Assembly (NCBI GenBank): GCA_040394635.1
Contig: JBEBRW010000001.1
Location: 248,001 to 312,000, forward strand
Direction: 5' to 3'
Origin: UBA5239 sp040394635
GTDB lineage: Bacteria > Verrucomicrobiota > Lentisphaeria > Victivallales > Victivallaceae
DNA length: 64,000 nucleotides
The notes under the pieces are model-generated. The model made no database searches. It was not told the origin of the DNA and was given only the letters and a program-made list of their open reading frames with translations. The first letter of the stretch is position 1; each line of letters begins with the position of its first letter. The translations under genes were made by a program, and so were the position numbers. Positions 1 to 8,989 of the stretch are shown here, in pieces.

Positions 1-1707
1 GATCCAACGCGCGCCGCCGCGGTTTTCCAGCGAAATAATCTCGGATTTGCGGAAGCCGTCCGGCCCGCCGTAGAAAATCTTAAGTGCGTTCCAGTGCTCG
101 GCCACGGCGATGATATCGAGGTAGCCGTTGCGGTTGAAATCTCCGCACACCGCCCCCCAGCCGATCCCGGTCGGCAGCAGATACGTTTTTTCCGGCTCGA
201 AGCCGTCCGGCCCGAAATGATGCACGTGAAAACCGGGGTCCAGATGCAGCGAATTCTCCGAATTGTTGCAGATGACCAGTTCGGCCCAGCCGTCGTCGTT
301 CAGGTCGGCGGACAGGGAGTCGACCGCGCACCAGCCCGGCACCTCCTGCATGTTTTCCGGGGAATAACCGTTCGCGCTTCCCCAGTAAATATAGCATTTG
401 TCGAAACCGACGGCCGAGCGCGCATAATGGTTGATCACCAGCAGATCGTGCGTACCGTCCGGCTTCGGCACCGCGAACACGCGCTGGGCGTCCTCGGCCT
501 CCAGTTTCAGCGGTTCCCTGCCGATACCCTCCGACGTGCCCGGATAAACCAGCAGGTGATTGGTGTAGGAATATTCCGTATGGCTCTGGGCGATAATCAG
601 GTCGGCATGGCCATTGCCGTTCAGGTCCGCCATGATGGCGTCGGCCGCCTGGTCGGTCTGAATCATGATCCGGTTTTCTTCGTTGAAACCGCCGGGACCG
701 CCCAGGTAAAGATACGAGCATTGGACATTGTTTTCTTTTCTGCGGCTGGCGATGAATAAATCGGTAACCCCGTTATGGCGCAAATCGCCCGCCGCCACCG
801 CCAATGCTTCCGCCACCGGCAGCTCAAATCCAAACCCGATTTCACGCTTGGAATTGATCGTATAAAACAAGATCCGCCGCTCCGTGATCACCGTCAGATA
901 CTGCCGTCCGTCAATCACGACGATCCGGGGAAGCGCGGGCGATTTCATCTCTTTTTCCATCTGACTCTGCACCGACGCAGAGATTTTGACAATGATCCGG
1001 TCCGCCTCCGGGAGCTCCGGCATCACGGTCTTGCGGTCCGGCGAAATGCCATCCGGTCCGCCCCAGTAAATGACCGTTTCCACCGAGTCGTTTTTCCGCA
1101 CAATCAACTCGTCATAACCGTCGCCGTCCAGGTCGCCGGTTTCCAGCTGTCCGGTCATGACCGGCAGGTCGATGAAGCGGCTCCACTCCACCCCCAGTTC
1201 CGACGGGTAAAAAATACGGACAACTTTATAGAGCGGCAGCGAAAAAGCCAGCGCCGGAAGTTTCCCGCCTTTGAAATACCCCGCCGCCGAGGATTCCGCC
1301 CACGGCGTGGGGATGCGGATGTGGCGGTTCTCCGAATACCCGCCACTGCCGCCGAAATAAATATCGCTGGAGGCAAACGGAGCCGCCATGTCGTAGCGTC
1401 CGCAGACAATCAGGTCGGCATGGCCGGAACCGTACAGATCCGCCACTGCGCCGGACACCGCCCCCTGGGCGGGCAAGCTCGACCGCCGCGCCCCACCAAG
1501 CACATCGCTGTAAACATAGGCCGGAGCCGCTTCGTGATGATTCTGGCAATTGGCGAAAACCAGGTCGAAATAACCGTTATGGTTCAGGTCGTATTGATAA
1601 ATCCGCTGCAGTACCCCTGCCCGCGACACATACAGATTCTGTCCGCCGTTGCCGAATGTTCCGCGCCGGAACGCTTCAAATCCTTCGGTGATCCATTGCT
1701 TTTTCAT
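1..1707 (-). CDS. FG-GAP/VCBS repeat protein (3' end outside window)
   Basis: An open frame of 569 codons runs from ATG at 1707 to the window edge without a stop. The translation (start MKKQWITEGFEAF) carries a repeated pattern of the type DLNHNGYFDLVFANC, DLYGSGHADLIVCG, DLDGDGYDELIVRK, DLNGNGHADLIIAQ and DFNRNGYLDIIAVA, separated by WGGPDG/YFGGSGG turns. This is the FG-GAP/VCBS calcium-binding blade of integrin-like beta-propellers. At least seven blades are visible. There is no signal peptide, which is odd because most bacterial FG-GAP proteins are exported. Its ATG overlaps the symporter stop (ATGA), so the two are probably translationally coupled. The role is unknown; binding of a sugar or a partner protein is a guess. 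The overlapping plus-strand frames here are shadows. Confidence 0.82.
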   Translation of the reverse strand, partial: MKKQWITEGFEAFRRGTFGNGGQNLYVSRAGVLQRIYQYDLNHNGYFDLVFANCQNHHEAAPAYVYSDVLGGARRSSLPAQGAVSGAVADLYGSGHADLIVCGRYDMAAPFASSDIYFGGSGGYSENRHIRIPTPWAESSAAGYFKGGKLPALAFSLPLYKVVRIFYPSELGVEWSRFIDLPVMTGQLETGDLDGDGYDELIVRKNDSVETVIYWGGPDGISPDRKTVMPELPEADRIIVKISASVQSQMEKEMKSPALPRIVVIDGRQYLTVITERRILFYTINSKREIGFGFELPVAEALAVAAGDLRHNGVTDLFIASRRKENNVQCSYLYLGGPGGFNEENRIMIQTDQAADAIMADLNGNGHADLIIAQSHTEYSYTNHLLVYPGTSEGIGREPLKLEAEDAQRVFAVPKPDGTHDLLVINHYARSAVGFDKCYIYWGSANGYSPENMQEVPGWCAVDSLSADLNDDGWAELVICNNSENSLHLDPGFHVHHFGPDGFEPEKTYLLPTGIGWGAVCGDFNRNGYLDIIAVAEHWNALKIFYGGPDGFRKSEIISLENRGGARWI

Positions 1708-3473
1708 TCGACTTCTCCCTTATCGAAAAGGGTCAAGCCCTGATATTTTTCTTTTTTCTGCACCTTGCCGCAAGTCAGCCAGACCGCCCCGATCAGCGCA
1801 TAACAGATTATGGCGGGAAACCCCAGCCATTGGAAACTCAAGCCATGAGCCTCCTCGCGGCAATAAATATTGCTGCATATCACCCACAGCAAAACTCCGG
1901 CGCCGAAACCTAGCATCATGGTTCCCGTAACCAGAACCGCTGTCGTATATTTTTTCTTCCGGTGATAAAGGACACCCCACACCGCCATGACAACGATTCC
2001 CGCGACAATGAACGGCAAAGCCAGCCCCCAGTTGATCGGCCCGGCCCACCCCATGTCCATGCCGGGCTGCCAACGGTTGAAGTCGGCGGTACTGCCCAGG
2101 TACCAGGCGGTCATGGCGAGCTTGAGGCCCCACAAAGTACCGGCGGTCACCCAGACCAGCAGCGTACTGGCGCGCTTCGAAAGCACGGCGAAAATGAATG
2201 CCGGAATCACGATGGCATCGAACGCATTGAAGATCGTCGACGCCTCCACCACGCTCTGCGCCAGCCATTCCGCCGAATACGTGATCAGGAGTCCCAGCCC
2301 GCAGGCAATGACACCCACCAGCACGGTCGCGATACGTGATATCTTCACCTGCGCCGATTCAGTCATGGCCGGATTGAAATAGCGCAGGTGCAGTTCTTTC
2401 ACGTAGACGGTCGCCATGCTGTTGAACACGGCGTTCAGCGTGGAAATCACGGCGGCCAGCATTCCGGCGATGACCAGCCCCGGAATCGGCGACGGCAGCT
2501 GCGTGGAAATAAAATTGAACAATGCAGTATCTCCACTCTTCGCAGTCAGCTCGGGATGCTGATGGAAAAAGGTAAAAACCAGCAACCCGATGGTCCACAG
2601 AATAAGAATCGTCGGAATCGTCAGAAATGTATTGACCACCTGTGTCTTAACCGCGGCCTTGTAACTGCCGCTGGCCAGCAGCCGCTGCACCGTCATCTGA
2701 TCCGAAGCCATGATGCTGATCGGAGCCAGCAGCTGCCCCAGCAGCAACAGCCAGAACGACAGCCGGACATACGGATTGACCAGATAAAATTCCGGTTTGG
2801 CAAACTGGTCCAACCCTCGCCCGTTCTGGAACGCATAAGCGATCCCGCCGAAAAGCCCGCCGTCGACTTTTATGAACAGCGCTCCGAGAATGCAGAATAA
2901 CCCGCCGATCAGGACCACGAACTGCATGACGTCCGTCCAAACCACCGCTTTCAATCCGCCCGCCGTGGTAAAAACGATGGCGATCCCGCCGCATGCCAGA
3001 ACCGTAACCCATCCCGGCCACCCCGCCGCACCTTCGAAAATTTTGCTGGTGGAGAAAAGCACCATCCCCAGATAAATCAGCCGCAGGTAAATCGTCAGCG
3101 AAGCGATCATCGTCCGCACCCCGGGACTGTAGCGCCGCTCCAAATATTCGAACGGCGTAAACGCCCCGATCTTGAAATAAAACCGCATGAAAATACTGCA
3201 GGTGATTATGGTGAAAAGCGGCGCGATCAATCCCAATACCCAGAAAGACAGCCCGTGATTGAAAATCTCACCCGGTACCATGACCAGAGAGAACGCGCTC
3301 AGCGCCGCCATCAGGCAGGAGATGCCGAGCGCGAAAAACGGCATTCTGCCGCCGCCAAGCAGATAATCTTTGGAATCCTTCTTGCTGGATGAACAGCAGA
3401 CCCCGATCACCACCAGAGCGGCCAGATAGGCGGCCATGACGGCATAATCTGAAATATGTAAAGTCACATGCAT
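1704..3473 (-). CDS. Sodium:solute symporter (SSS family)
   Basis: A 589-residue polytopic membrane protein with about 13 hydrophobic segments, starting near residue 10 (YAVMAAYLAALVVIGVCC). The layout, with LLGGGRMPFFALGISCLMAALSAF in the first third and a long series of helices, fits the solute:Na+ symporter family (sugars, sialic acid, amino acids, iodide). Its length suits the sugar/sialate branch, but the substrate cannot be read from sequence. It lies 6 bp downstream of the secreted propeller protein and overlaps the FG-GAP gene by 4 bp, so it probably imports the product released by the secreted protein. ATG at 3473 is used; no strong ribosome binding site is visible, consistent with coupling to the gene upstream. 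Confidence 0.88.
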   Translation of the reverse strand: MHVTLHISDYAVMAAYLAALVVIGVCCSSSKKDSKDYLLGGGRMPFFALGISCLMAALSAFSLVMVPGEIFNHGLSFWVLGLIAPLFTIITCSIFMRFYFKIGAFTPFEYLERRYSPGVRTMIASLTIYLRLIYLGMVLFSTSKIFEGAAGWPGWVTVLACGGIAIVFTTAGGLKAVVWTDVMQFVVLIGGLFCILGALFIKVDGGLFGGIAYAFQNGRGLDQFAKPEFYLVNPYVRLSFWLLLLGQLLAPISIMASDQMTVQRLLASGSYKAAVKTQVVNTFLTIPTILILWTIGLLVFTFFHQHPELTAKSGDTALFNFISTQLPSPIPGLVIAGMLAAVISTLNAVFNSMATVYVKELHLRYFNPAMTESAQVKISRIATVLVGVIACGLGLLITYSAEWLAQSVVEASTIFNAFDAIVIPAFIFAVLSKRASTLLVWVTAGTLWGLKLAMTAWYLGSTADFNRWQPGMDMGWAGPINWGLALPFIVAGIVVMAVWGVLYHRKKKYTTAVLVTGTMMLGFGAGVLLWVICSNIYCREEAHGLSFQWLGFPAIICYALIGAVWLTCGKVQKKEKYQGLTLFDKGEVE

Positions 3474-3479
3474 ACGATC

Positions 3480-6400
3480 TTAAATTCCAAATCCAATGTT
3501 ATATAATGTACCATTTTTCAGCTCCGCCTTGACCCGGAAATCCTGCTCCGGCAAGGTATCGAACACTACCGCGTTCACACTGTCCATGCCGGACAACGTT
3601 TTATCATAGCCCGAAATGGCCTTGCCGTCAGCGTCGATCAGGGTAAACCGGGCATGCGCCGCTTTCAAGTTCACGGTCATCTTGCCGGCGGCCTTTATGG
3701 GACGCGATACCATCGTACCGGATTTCGCGCCGGCCGTCAGACCGAACCAGCCGTCCGTGCGGTAAACCATCACCCCGGGCGTCATTCCATAGGACTTGAG
3801 TTCCTCGGCCATTTTGTCATAAGAACCGTAGTGAGAGAAAAACGGCCACTTCTTCATTTCGCGCTTGTCGTAGCGTTTCTCGAGCATCTTCCCGTCCAGC
3901 TCGGCGGTCAGCTTACTCGAATAGAGGAAATCCCCGCCGAAATGAGGGAGCATGCTGCCCCAGCCGATCAGGTGGTACGCGTTATTGCCGCGCTCCACGA
4001 TATTGTTGTGCAAGGTAGTAGTTCCGAAGTTCCATTCGCCCGGTTTGCCGGGAGCGATCCACGGCGCGTGCCCCGGAAAACGCTTCCATACCCGCCCTCC
4101 CCAGGAATAATACAGTTCCACATAGTACTGCTGTTCCCTCGCGTCATAAGGGTAGGTATAGGAAAGCATCAGGTCGTTGCCGCCCGGCACCTGGTAAATC
4201 CCGGCGCCATAATGTTGCGCCATCGGCGCATCCTGCTCGTCCGGCAATCCGAAATAAATCTGTTCCCAATTCAATCCATCCTGTGTCGTAAACACAGTCA
4301 GAATCCGGGCAATCTGCCACAAATTATCGTAGCGAGCCACAAACGGCGGATAACGCTTGAGAAGGCGGCCACGGACATAATAGAAGGTCTTTTTATCCGG
4401 CGAGAGCCATTGACCCGCAAAATTGTCATTACTGTTGGTCGGGTCCTCAAATTCCTCCGGCGAGATATTGTCCTGCAGAAACGGCTTATCCTGAAGAATG
4501 AGGTACTCGCCGTCCTTCGGCCACAGCAGCCAGGTGCTTTGCGGCGTCGGCTTGATCACGCCCCAGTCAACGCGCTTGTAACCGACGTATTGCACCATCA
4601 GTTTGTCCAGCGGCACCGGACCGTCTTTGGCCGCGTCGTAAAACCGGAACTTCCCTTGGTCAAACGAAAACCCCATGGAGCCGCTGCCGCCGGAACGGGT
4701 ACCGCATTTCTGAATCTCCGCCGGGGTGAAATCCACATTCTCCGGCTTGCCTTCGATGATCTCCCACTTGTCAAGGTTATTCAAGTCAGCACGGGCATAC
4801 CTGCCGACAATGGATTTGGAATCCCATTCACGGTTCATCGCGTTAAATCGTACCACCAGGCCATCCTGTTTATCAAAACCGATTCCGGTACCCAACTGAA
4901 CCAGTTCATCGGGCTTCAGGAGAGGACGTCCGACCCGGTGCGCTTCCGGTAACTCCAGTTTGTATTCAAGATTTTCCACCTTCTGCAGATACCAGTTGTC
5001 CGGGAAAAACATTTTCCGCCCGGTCATGTTTTCTACAGCTTGCGTCGGCGCCGGATCGGTGACCCGGTTCAAACGCAGCAGCCGGGCGAAACTGCCCTGT
5101 ACCGGCGAGTCCTTGCCCCACACCCGGATGGTCGTCCGGTATTCGCCGTTTTCCCAGTTCCGGATATCGATGGGAATGATATTTTCGCCGGCCTTGATTT
5201 TCACGATCACCGGCGGCACCGGCACCTTGCCGTTATGCCGCTCCTTGATGCTTATTTCCAGCTGCATTTCGGGCACAGAGGGATCAAGAATCGCGTACAG
5301 TTGCGCCATGTCCTGGTAGCGGTACACCGGCAGCCGGTATTCGGACTGCAGCACGGAATTCAACTGAGTCGCCCGGTTCGCTACCGCTTCCTGAGTATAC
5401 AGTTCAACTTCGCGGATGATGGCGCTCGGCAGCGGCTTGGCCATCGGATCGGCCCGCTTGCCGGTATCGTTGGAACTCAAAAGCGTGATTTTTAACTGCG
5501 TGATTTCCAGAGGGTCGAAGTCGCAGACATCAAAAAAGCTTTCATTGTCTTCGACCTTAGCCTCTTTGCCCCCTTTCAGACCGGAACGGTTGAGGATTTC
5601 CCGCCACTGCCCGCTGGCGGACGACATCACGTCCACCTTGTAACCGGTCACCGCCAGTTCGCCGCTCCGGTTATTCAGATACTCGAGATTGCCGCTGAAC
5701 AGCCGGAGAGTACTGACCATGTACGACTGCCCCAGCTCAAAAAGCAGTACCGACGGCAACCCGGCGACCACCACGGCCGATTCCCCGGCCACATCTCCGT
5801 CATTCAACTTCCCGGCGGGCGTTTTATTGCCCTTGGCGTCGACGACGAATGCCAGGGTTTCGTTGGCGCTGGACAATACATTGGCCCGGGCCGTCAACGA
5901 TGAAGAATCATCATATGAAACCTCAAGCCGATCGAGCAAAACCACATTTTTCTCTCCCCTGGAAGCCGGATAAGTTATAAACTCGATTTTGTCGATGGGC
6001 AGATTATTTTCATACGGAATCTCAAGACCTTTTTGCTCTGTCTTGTCATCCAATATTTTCGATATCTGGTATTTGTCTTTGTTCGGCTCGAACCTCAGGA
6101 CATATTCCCGCCATTGTTTTTCATCAAAGCGAATTCCAAAATATGATTTATTGGCAGCGATCCCTGCTATGATATTACGCTCCACATCCAAACGGAGTAC
6201 AGCTACGATTTTGCCGGATTTCTGATTACTGAACCGGATTGCACAGGTAGACTCCCCTACCGTTCCGGGAAATATGTTAAAGCGAACGGTCATATTCCGC
6301 CCATCCGGAACCTGCTGATTGCGAACCACGGTCAGTACGCCCGGCGTAACCCGCTCGATTTTCAAAACGTGCTTATCCGGATTGTCCGGATGCGGAATGA

Positions 6401-6584
6401 TCGCGAAATTCCGGTTATCGAGCCCGATCCATGCACCACCGATATCGGCAACCAGGCCGGTCTGTTTGGATATTCCCTCCGGAAATAATTCCCGGTTACT
6501 GAAATCCTGCTTCAACCATGTTCCGGCCGAAGCGATGACCCCTATTAAAAAGAGACACGACACAATGAATATTTTGATTCTCAT
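3480..6584 (-). CDS. Large secreted protein with discoidin-like and beta-propeller glycosidase-like regions
   Basis: About 1034 residues. A signal peptide is clear if translation starts at ATG 6584 (MRIKIFIVSCLFLIGVIASAG, cleavage before TW). An upstream ATG at 6614 would overlap the prepilin stop and put a charged tail before the signal, so it is less likely. Residues about 30-230 look like a beta-sandwich (laminin-G/LamG type). Residues about 250-390 look like an F5/8 type C (discoidin) sugar-binding domain. The C-terminal half is rich in W/Y/G and short acidic loops (YVRGRLLKRYPPF, FTTQDGLNWEQIYFG), as in five-bladed GH32/GH43-type propellers. A hydrolase assignment is inference; no catalytic triad was confirmed. 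It is third in the regulator-prepilin-hydrolase-symporter operon. Confidence 0.72.
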   Translation of the reverse strand: MRIKIFIVSCLFLIGVIASAGTWLKQDFSNRELFPEGISKQTGLVADIGGAWIGLDNRNFAIIPHPDNPDKHVLKIERVTPGVLTVVRNQQVPDGRNMTVRFNIFPGTVGESTCAIRFSNQKSGKIVAVLRLDVERNIIAGIAANKSYFGIRFDEKQWREYVLRFEPNKDKYQISKILDDKTEQKGLEIPYENNLPIDKIEFITYPASRGEKNVVLLDRLEVSYDDSSSLTARANVLSSANETLAFVVDAKGNKTPAGKLNDGDVAGESAVVVAGLPSVLLFELGQSYMVSTLRLFSGNLEYLNNRSGELAVTGYKVDVMSSASGQWREILNRSGLKGGKEAKVEDNESFFDVCDFDPLEITQLKITLLSSNDTGKRADPMAKPLPSAIIREVELYTQEAVANRATQLNSVLQSEYRLPVYRYQDMAQLYAILDPSVPEMQLEISIKERHNGKVPVPPVIVKIKAGENIIPIDIRNWENGEYRTTIRVWGKDSPVQGSFARLLRLNRVTDPAPTQAVENMTGRKMFFPDNWYLQKVENLEYKLELPEAHRVGRPLLKPDELVQLGTGIGFDKQDGLVVRFNAMNREWDSKSIVGRYARADLNNLDKWEIIEGKPENVDFTPAEIQKCGTRSGGSGSMGFSFDQGKFRFYDAAKDGPVPLDKLMVQYVGYKRVDWGVIKPTPQSTWLLWPKDGEYLILQDKPFLQDNISPEEFEDPTNSNDNFAGQWLSPDKKTFYYVRGRLLKRYPPFVARYDNLWQIARILTVFTTQDGLNWEQIYFGLPDEQDAPMAQHYGAGIYQVPGGNDLMLSYTYPYDAREQQYYVELYYSWGGRVWKRFPGHAPWIAPGKPGEWNFGTTTLHNNIVERGNNAYHLIGWGSMLPHFGGDFLYSSKLTAELDGKMLEKRYDKREMKKWPFFSHYGSYDKMAEELKSYGMTPGVMVYRTDGWFGLTAGAKSGTMVSRPIKAAGKMTVNLKAAHARFTLIDADGKAISGYDKTLSGMDSVNAVVFDTLPEQDFRVKAELKNGTLYNIGFGI

Positions 6585-6606
6585 AAGATTACCTTTTTTT
6601 CGGTGA

Positions 6607-7323
6607 TTAATCAAGACGGGATTTCCAGAAATCGCTGTCCTGGGTTATAGTTGCACGCACAATTGGCTCCACATGACCATCCGTCATAGCCATGTTGATA
6701 TTGCTGCCGTGCGATGGTTTCCAGGCTGCGGCATTGTAATTGGTATGAGTAATGTAATCGGCCCAGTAGCTGCAGGTTAGCATAAACATGCCACTGATAT
6801 TTTTAATTGTAGTGATTTTGCGCGACTCCCCGTCATTGCCGCAATACAGTCCCCATCCTTTAGGGAAATTCCTGGAGCCGGAGTTGTAGCAGGCATGAAT
6901 GGAATAGCCCAATCGGAGCCATCCGCTCAGGGTCGCCGTTCCCCGTCCATCCGCTCCGCCGACATTGGCGCCCAGTTCATTTTCAAAAGTCGGACAAACC
7001 ATTTTCGAAGTAACACTCTCCGCAGTGGGCTTCCCCTCTACTCCCATGTAAGGAGCGATCTTGAAAATATATGCTTCTTTCATATTATTTGTCAAATCTC
7101 CCGTCGCACCAAATCTGCTGGGGGGCATCATATCGTTAGAATCCTGATTGTACATGGCCACGCCGAGGCTCAGTTGTTTCAACTTACTCCTGCAGGAAGA
7201 ATCCTTGGCTTTCTCCCGGGCCTTGTTCAAGGCCGGCAGCAGCATCGCCGCGAGAATAGCGATGATAGCTATAACAACAAGTAACTCTATAAGTGTAAAA
7301 TTTCTTTCCATCGACGGTTTCAT
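6607..7323 (-). CDS. Prepilin-type N-terminal methylation protein (pseudopilin-like)
   Basis: 238 residues. The N-terminus MKPSMERN is followed by FTLIELLVVIAIIAIL, a class III (type IV pilin/pseudopilin) signal: cleavage falls before F, Glu is at mature position 5, and a hydrophobic helix follows. The C-terminus has TDGHVEPI, the H-X9-DG type motif of the DUF1559-like pilin family abundant in Planctomycetota and Lentisphaerota. ATG 7323 is chosen because GGGGGA lies 7 bases upstream; a longer reading would need a TTG start. It sits 20 bp after the GntR gene and 22 bp before the secreted propeller gene. The membrane helix would be processed by a PilD-type peptidase not seen in this window. 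Whether it makes a fibre or serves as an export adaptor is unknown. Confidence 0.9.
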   Translation of the reverse strand: MKPSMERNFTLIELLVVIAIIAILAAMLLPALNKAREKAKDSSCRSKLKQLSLGVAMYNQDSNDMMPPSRFGATGDLTNNMKEAYIFKIAPYMGVEGKPTAESVTSKMVCPTFENELGANVGGADGRGTATLSGWLRLGYSIHACYNSGSRNFPKGWGLYCGNDGESRKITTIKNISGMFMLTCSYWADYITHTNYNAAAWKPSHGSNINMAMTDGHVEPIVRATITQDSDFWKSRLD

Positions 7324-7343
7324 TTGTTTGTCCCCCAAGTTTT

Positions 7344-7937
7344 TTATAGTTTTACACTGCGTCCAAGGTGAAAATGCAGTGCTTTTTCGGTATTTTTCCA
7401 GTCTTTGTCTTTGAAATATTGAAAAATCTGGCGGTGACTCACCTGCGCTTCCGCGCTGAATACGTCGTTGTGATGATTCAAGCGAAACACCGTTGAGCTC
7501 ATAAATGCAAAGATTTTGATCAGGAGGTTATCCCGCGATGCCGCGATCAGAGCCGTATGAAACTCCATGTCCGCATTGGCGAAATTCTCGTAATCGTGCT
7601 CCGCCACGCACTTGTCCATGTCCTCGATCAGCAGCGACAACCGCACGATGTCCTCGCGGTCCGCCAGGTCGATCGCTTTGCGTACCGCCTCGTGCTCCAC
7701 GGCATAGCGGATCGTCAGCGTGGTCTGCCGGTCCGTGTCGTGGTAATTGACACAGCGATAGCCCCGCTGAGGCATCCGCTCCAGGATTCCCTCGCCTTCC
7801 ATCGAAAGCAAGATCTCGCGGACGTTCCCCCGTTTCAGGTCGAATTTCTGGGCGATTTCGCGTTCGCTCAGAATCACCCCGGGCTCCGCCATCAGCGAGT
7901 AAATGTGATCCTGCACATCTCTTCTTACATCACTCAT
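7344..7937 (-). CDS. GntR-family regulator, FCD subfamily
   Basis: About 197 residues. An N-terminal winged helix (VQDHIYSLMAEPGVILSEREIAQ, then GNVREILLSMEGEGILERMP) is followed by an all-helical FCD ligand domain with metal/ligand-type residues (D, H, H in the HTALIAASRDN and VSHRQIFQ segments). FCD regulators normally bind sugar acids or other carboxylates. ATG 7937 is preferred: AAGGAA lies 9 bases upstream, and longer readings would translate through the palindromic operator at 7962-7979. It is the first gene of the minus-strand operon ending past position 1 and probably controls itself and the whole set. Confidence 0.9.
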   Translation of the reverse strand: MSDVRRDVQDHIYSLMAEPGVILSEREIAQKFDLKRGNVREILLSMEGEGILERMPQRGYRCVNYHDTDRQTTLTIRYAVEHEAVRKAIDLADREDIVRLSLLIEDMDKCVAEHDYENFANADMEFHTALIAASRDNLLIKIFAFMSSTVFRLNHHNDVFSAEAQVSHRQIFQYFKDKDWKNTEKALHFHLGRSVKL

Positions 7938-7961
7938 TTTATTAATTTCCTTCATCTGGTC

Positions 7962-8014
7962 AAACTGGTCGACCAGTTTATATAGATTATAACGTCCCCC
8001 GGTCGTTTTGTCAA
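7962..8014 (-). promoter_or_regulatory. Consensus promoter with 18-bp palindromic operator
   Basis: On the minus strand, TTGACA (8009-8014), a 17-bp spacer and TATAAT (7986-7991) form a perfect sigma-70 promoter. Just downstream, at 7962-7979, lies the perfect palindrome AAACTGGTCGACCAGTTT. Its TGGTnnACCA core matches the known FCD-type GntR operator form (as in FadR). The operator would overlap the transcription start, giving simple repression of the GntR-prepilin-propeller-symporter operon by its first product. Confidence 0.85.
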
Positions 8015-8137
8015 TAGGGCTTTGCAAATATCCTGCAATTTTTCCGGAAAAATTAAAATCGCTATTTATTCATTTGAGTTGATTATTCGCTTGTTCCGCT
8101 GTATCTTTACTGTTGTAATTAACCGAGGAACCATATC

Positions 8138-8989
8138 ATGAGTTTTGAGCTGGCGGCAAAACAGATTTTGCAGCAGTATCACGAGGTGTTCTATAAGCTT
8201 TTTCAGGTGCCGCTGGACTGGGTCGGGCTCGATAACCGGACCTTTACACTTTGCTCGAACGAGCATTGCCATCCGCTGTGCCGGAAAATCATGGAGCATG
8301 AAAAAGGGCGCAAAGCCTGTGAGAAGATGACGAACGACCGGGTGCAGCGCTGCCGGGTCAGTCGCGAGTTCCAGATTTCGCCGTGTCACGCGGGGCTGGT
8401 TGACGCCATTGTGCCGCTGTATGTGGGAACCCAGTATATCGGCTGTCTCTGTGTGGGCCAGTTCCTGGCCGCCAAACCGACCAAGAGCCACATCCTCGAG
8501 CATTGCCGTGAGCTTGATTACCTGGGAATCGGCCCCGACGAACTGAAGCAGTATTATGCCGGTACGCCGGTCGTGCCGCCGGAGAAACTCGAAGGCATGC
8601 TGGAGCTGCTGCAGATGATCGGCGAATATGTCTGCGAATCGGAAGCCAAGATTCTTTTTCTGCGCACCATCAACGAGAGCAATCCGGTCGCGGCCGCACG
8701 CGAATACATCGAAGCCAATTTCAAATCGAAGCTGAGCGTCGAAGGCATCGCCCGCAAAGTGGGCCTGAGCGCCAGCTACTTCGGCCATCAGTTTCAGAAA
8801 GAAACCGGCAAGAGCCCCATCGGCTACCTGAATTCCTACCGCATCCAGAAAGCCTCCGAACTGCTCCGCAAAACCTCGCTGAGCATTTCGGATGTGGCTT
8901 ACGAATGCGGCTTCCCCAGTTTGCCCCACTTCAACCGGATGTTCCGCAAAATCACCGGCAAAACCCCGAAGTCCGTCCGGGTCAAATAA
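8138..8989 (+). CDS. AraC-family regulator with PocR sensory domain
   Basis: 283 residues. The first ~165 form a PocR domain, with conserved cysteines in TLCSNEHCHPLC, GRKACEKM and SPCHAGLVDAIVPL. This family senses small ligands such as propanediol or hydrocarbons. Residues ~185-283 are a double helix-turn-helix of AraC type, with ARKVGLSASYFGHQF and ISDVAYECGFPSLPHFNRMF followed by GKTP near the end. GAGGA lies upstream of ATG 8138. The gene converges on and overlaps the last 8 bases of the minus-strand operon at 8982-15449, so it is a plausible, unproven regulator of that operon. Confidence 0.92.
   Translation: MSFELAAKQILQQYHEVFYKLFQVPLDWVGLDNRTFTLCSNEHCHPLCRKIMEHEKGRKACEKMTNDRVQRCRVSREFQISPCHAGLVDAIVPLYVGTQYIGCLCVGQFLAAKPTKSHILEHCRELDYLGIGPDELKQYYAGTPVVPPEKLEGMLELLQMIGEYVCESEAKILFLRTINESNPVAAAREYIEANFKSKLSVEGIARKVGLSASYFGHQFQKETGKSPIGYLNSYRIQKASELLRKTSLSISDVAYECGFPSLPHFNRMFRKITGKTPKSVRVK

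Noticed and set aside
94..1743. Plus-strand frames across the FG-GAP gene
   Set aside because: The minus frame reads seven FG-GAP blades without a stop; the plus frames show no domain.
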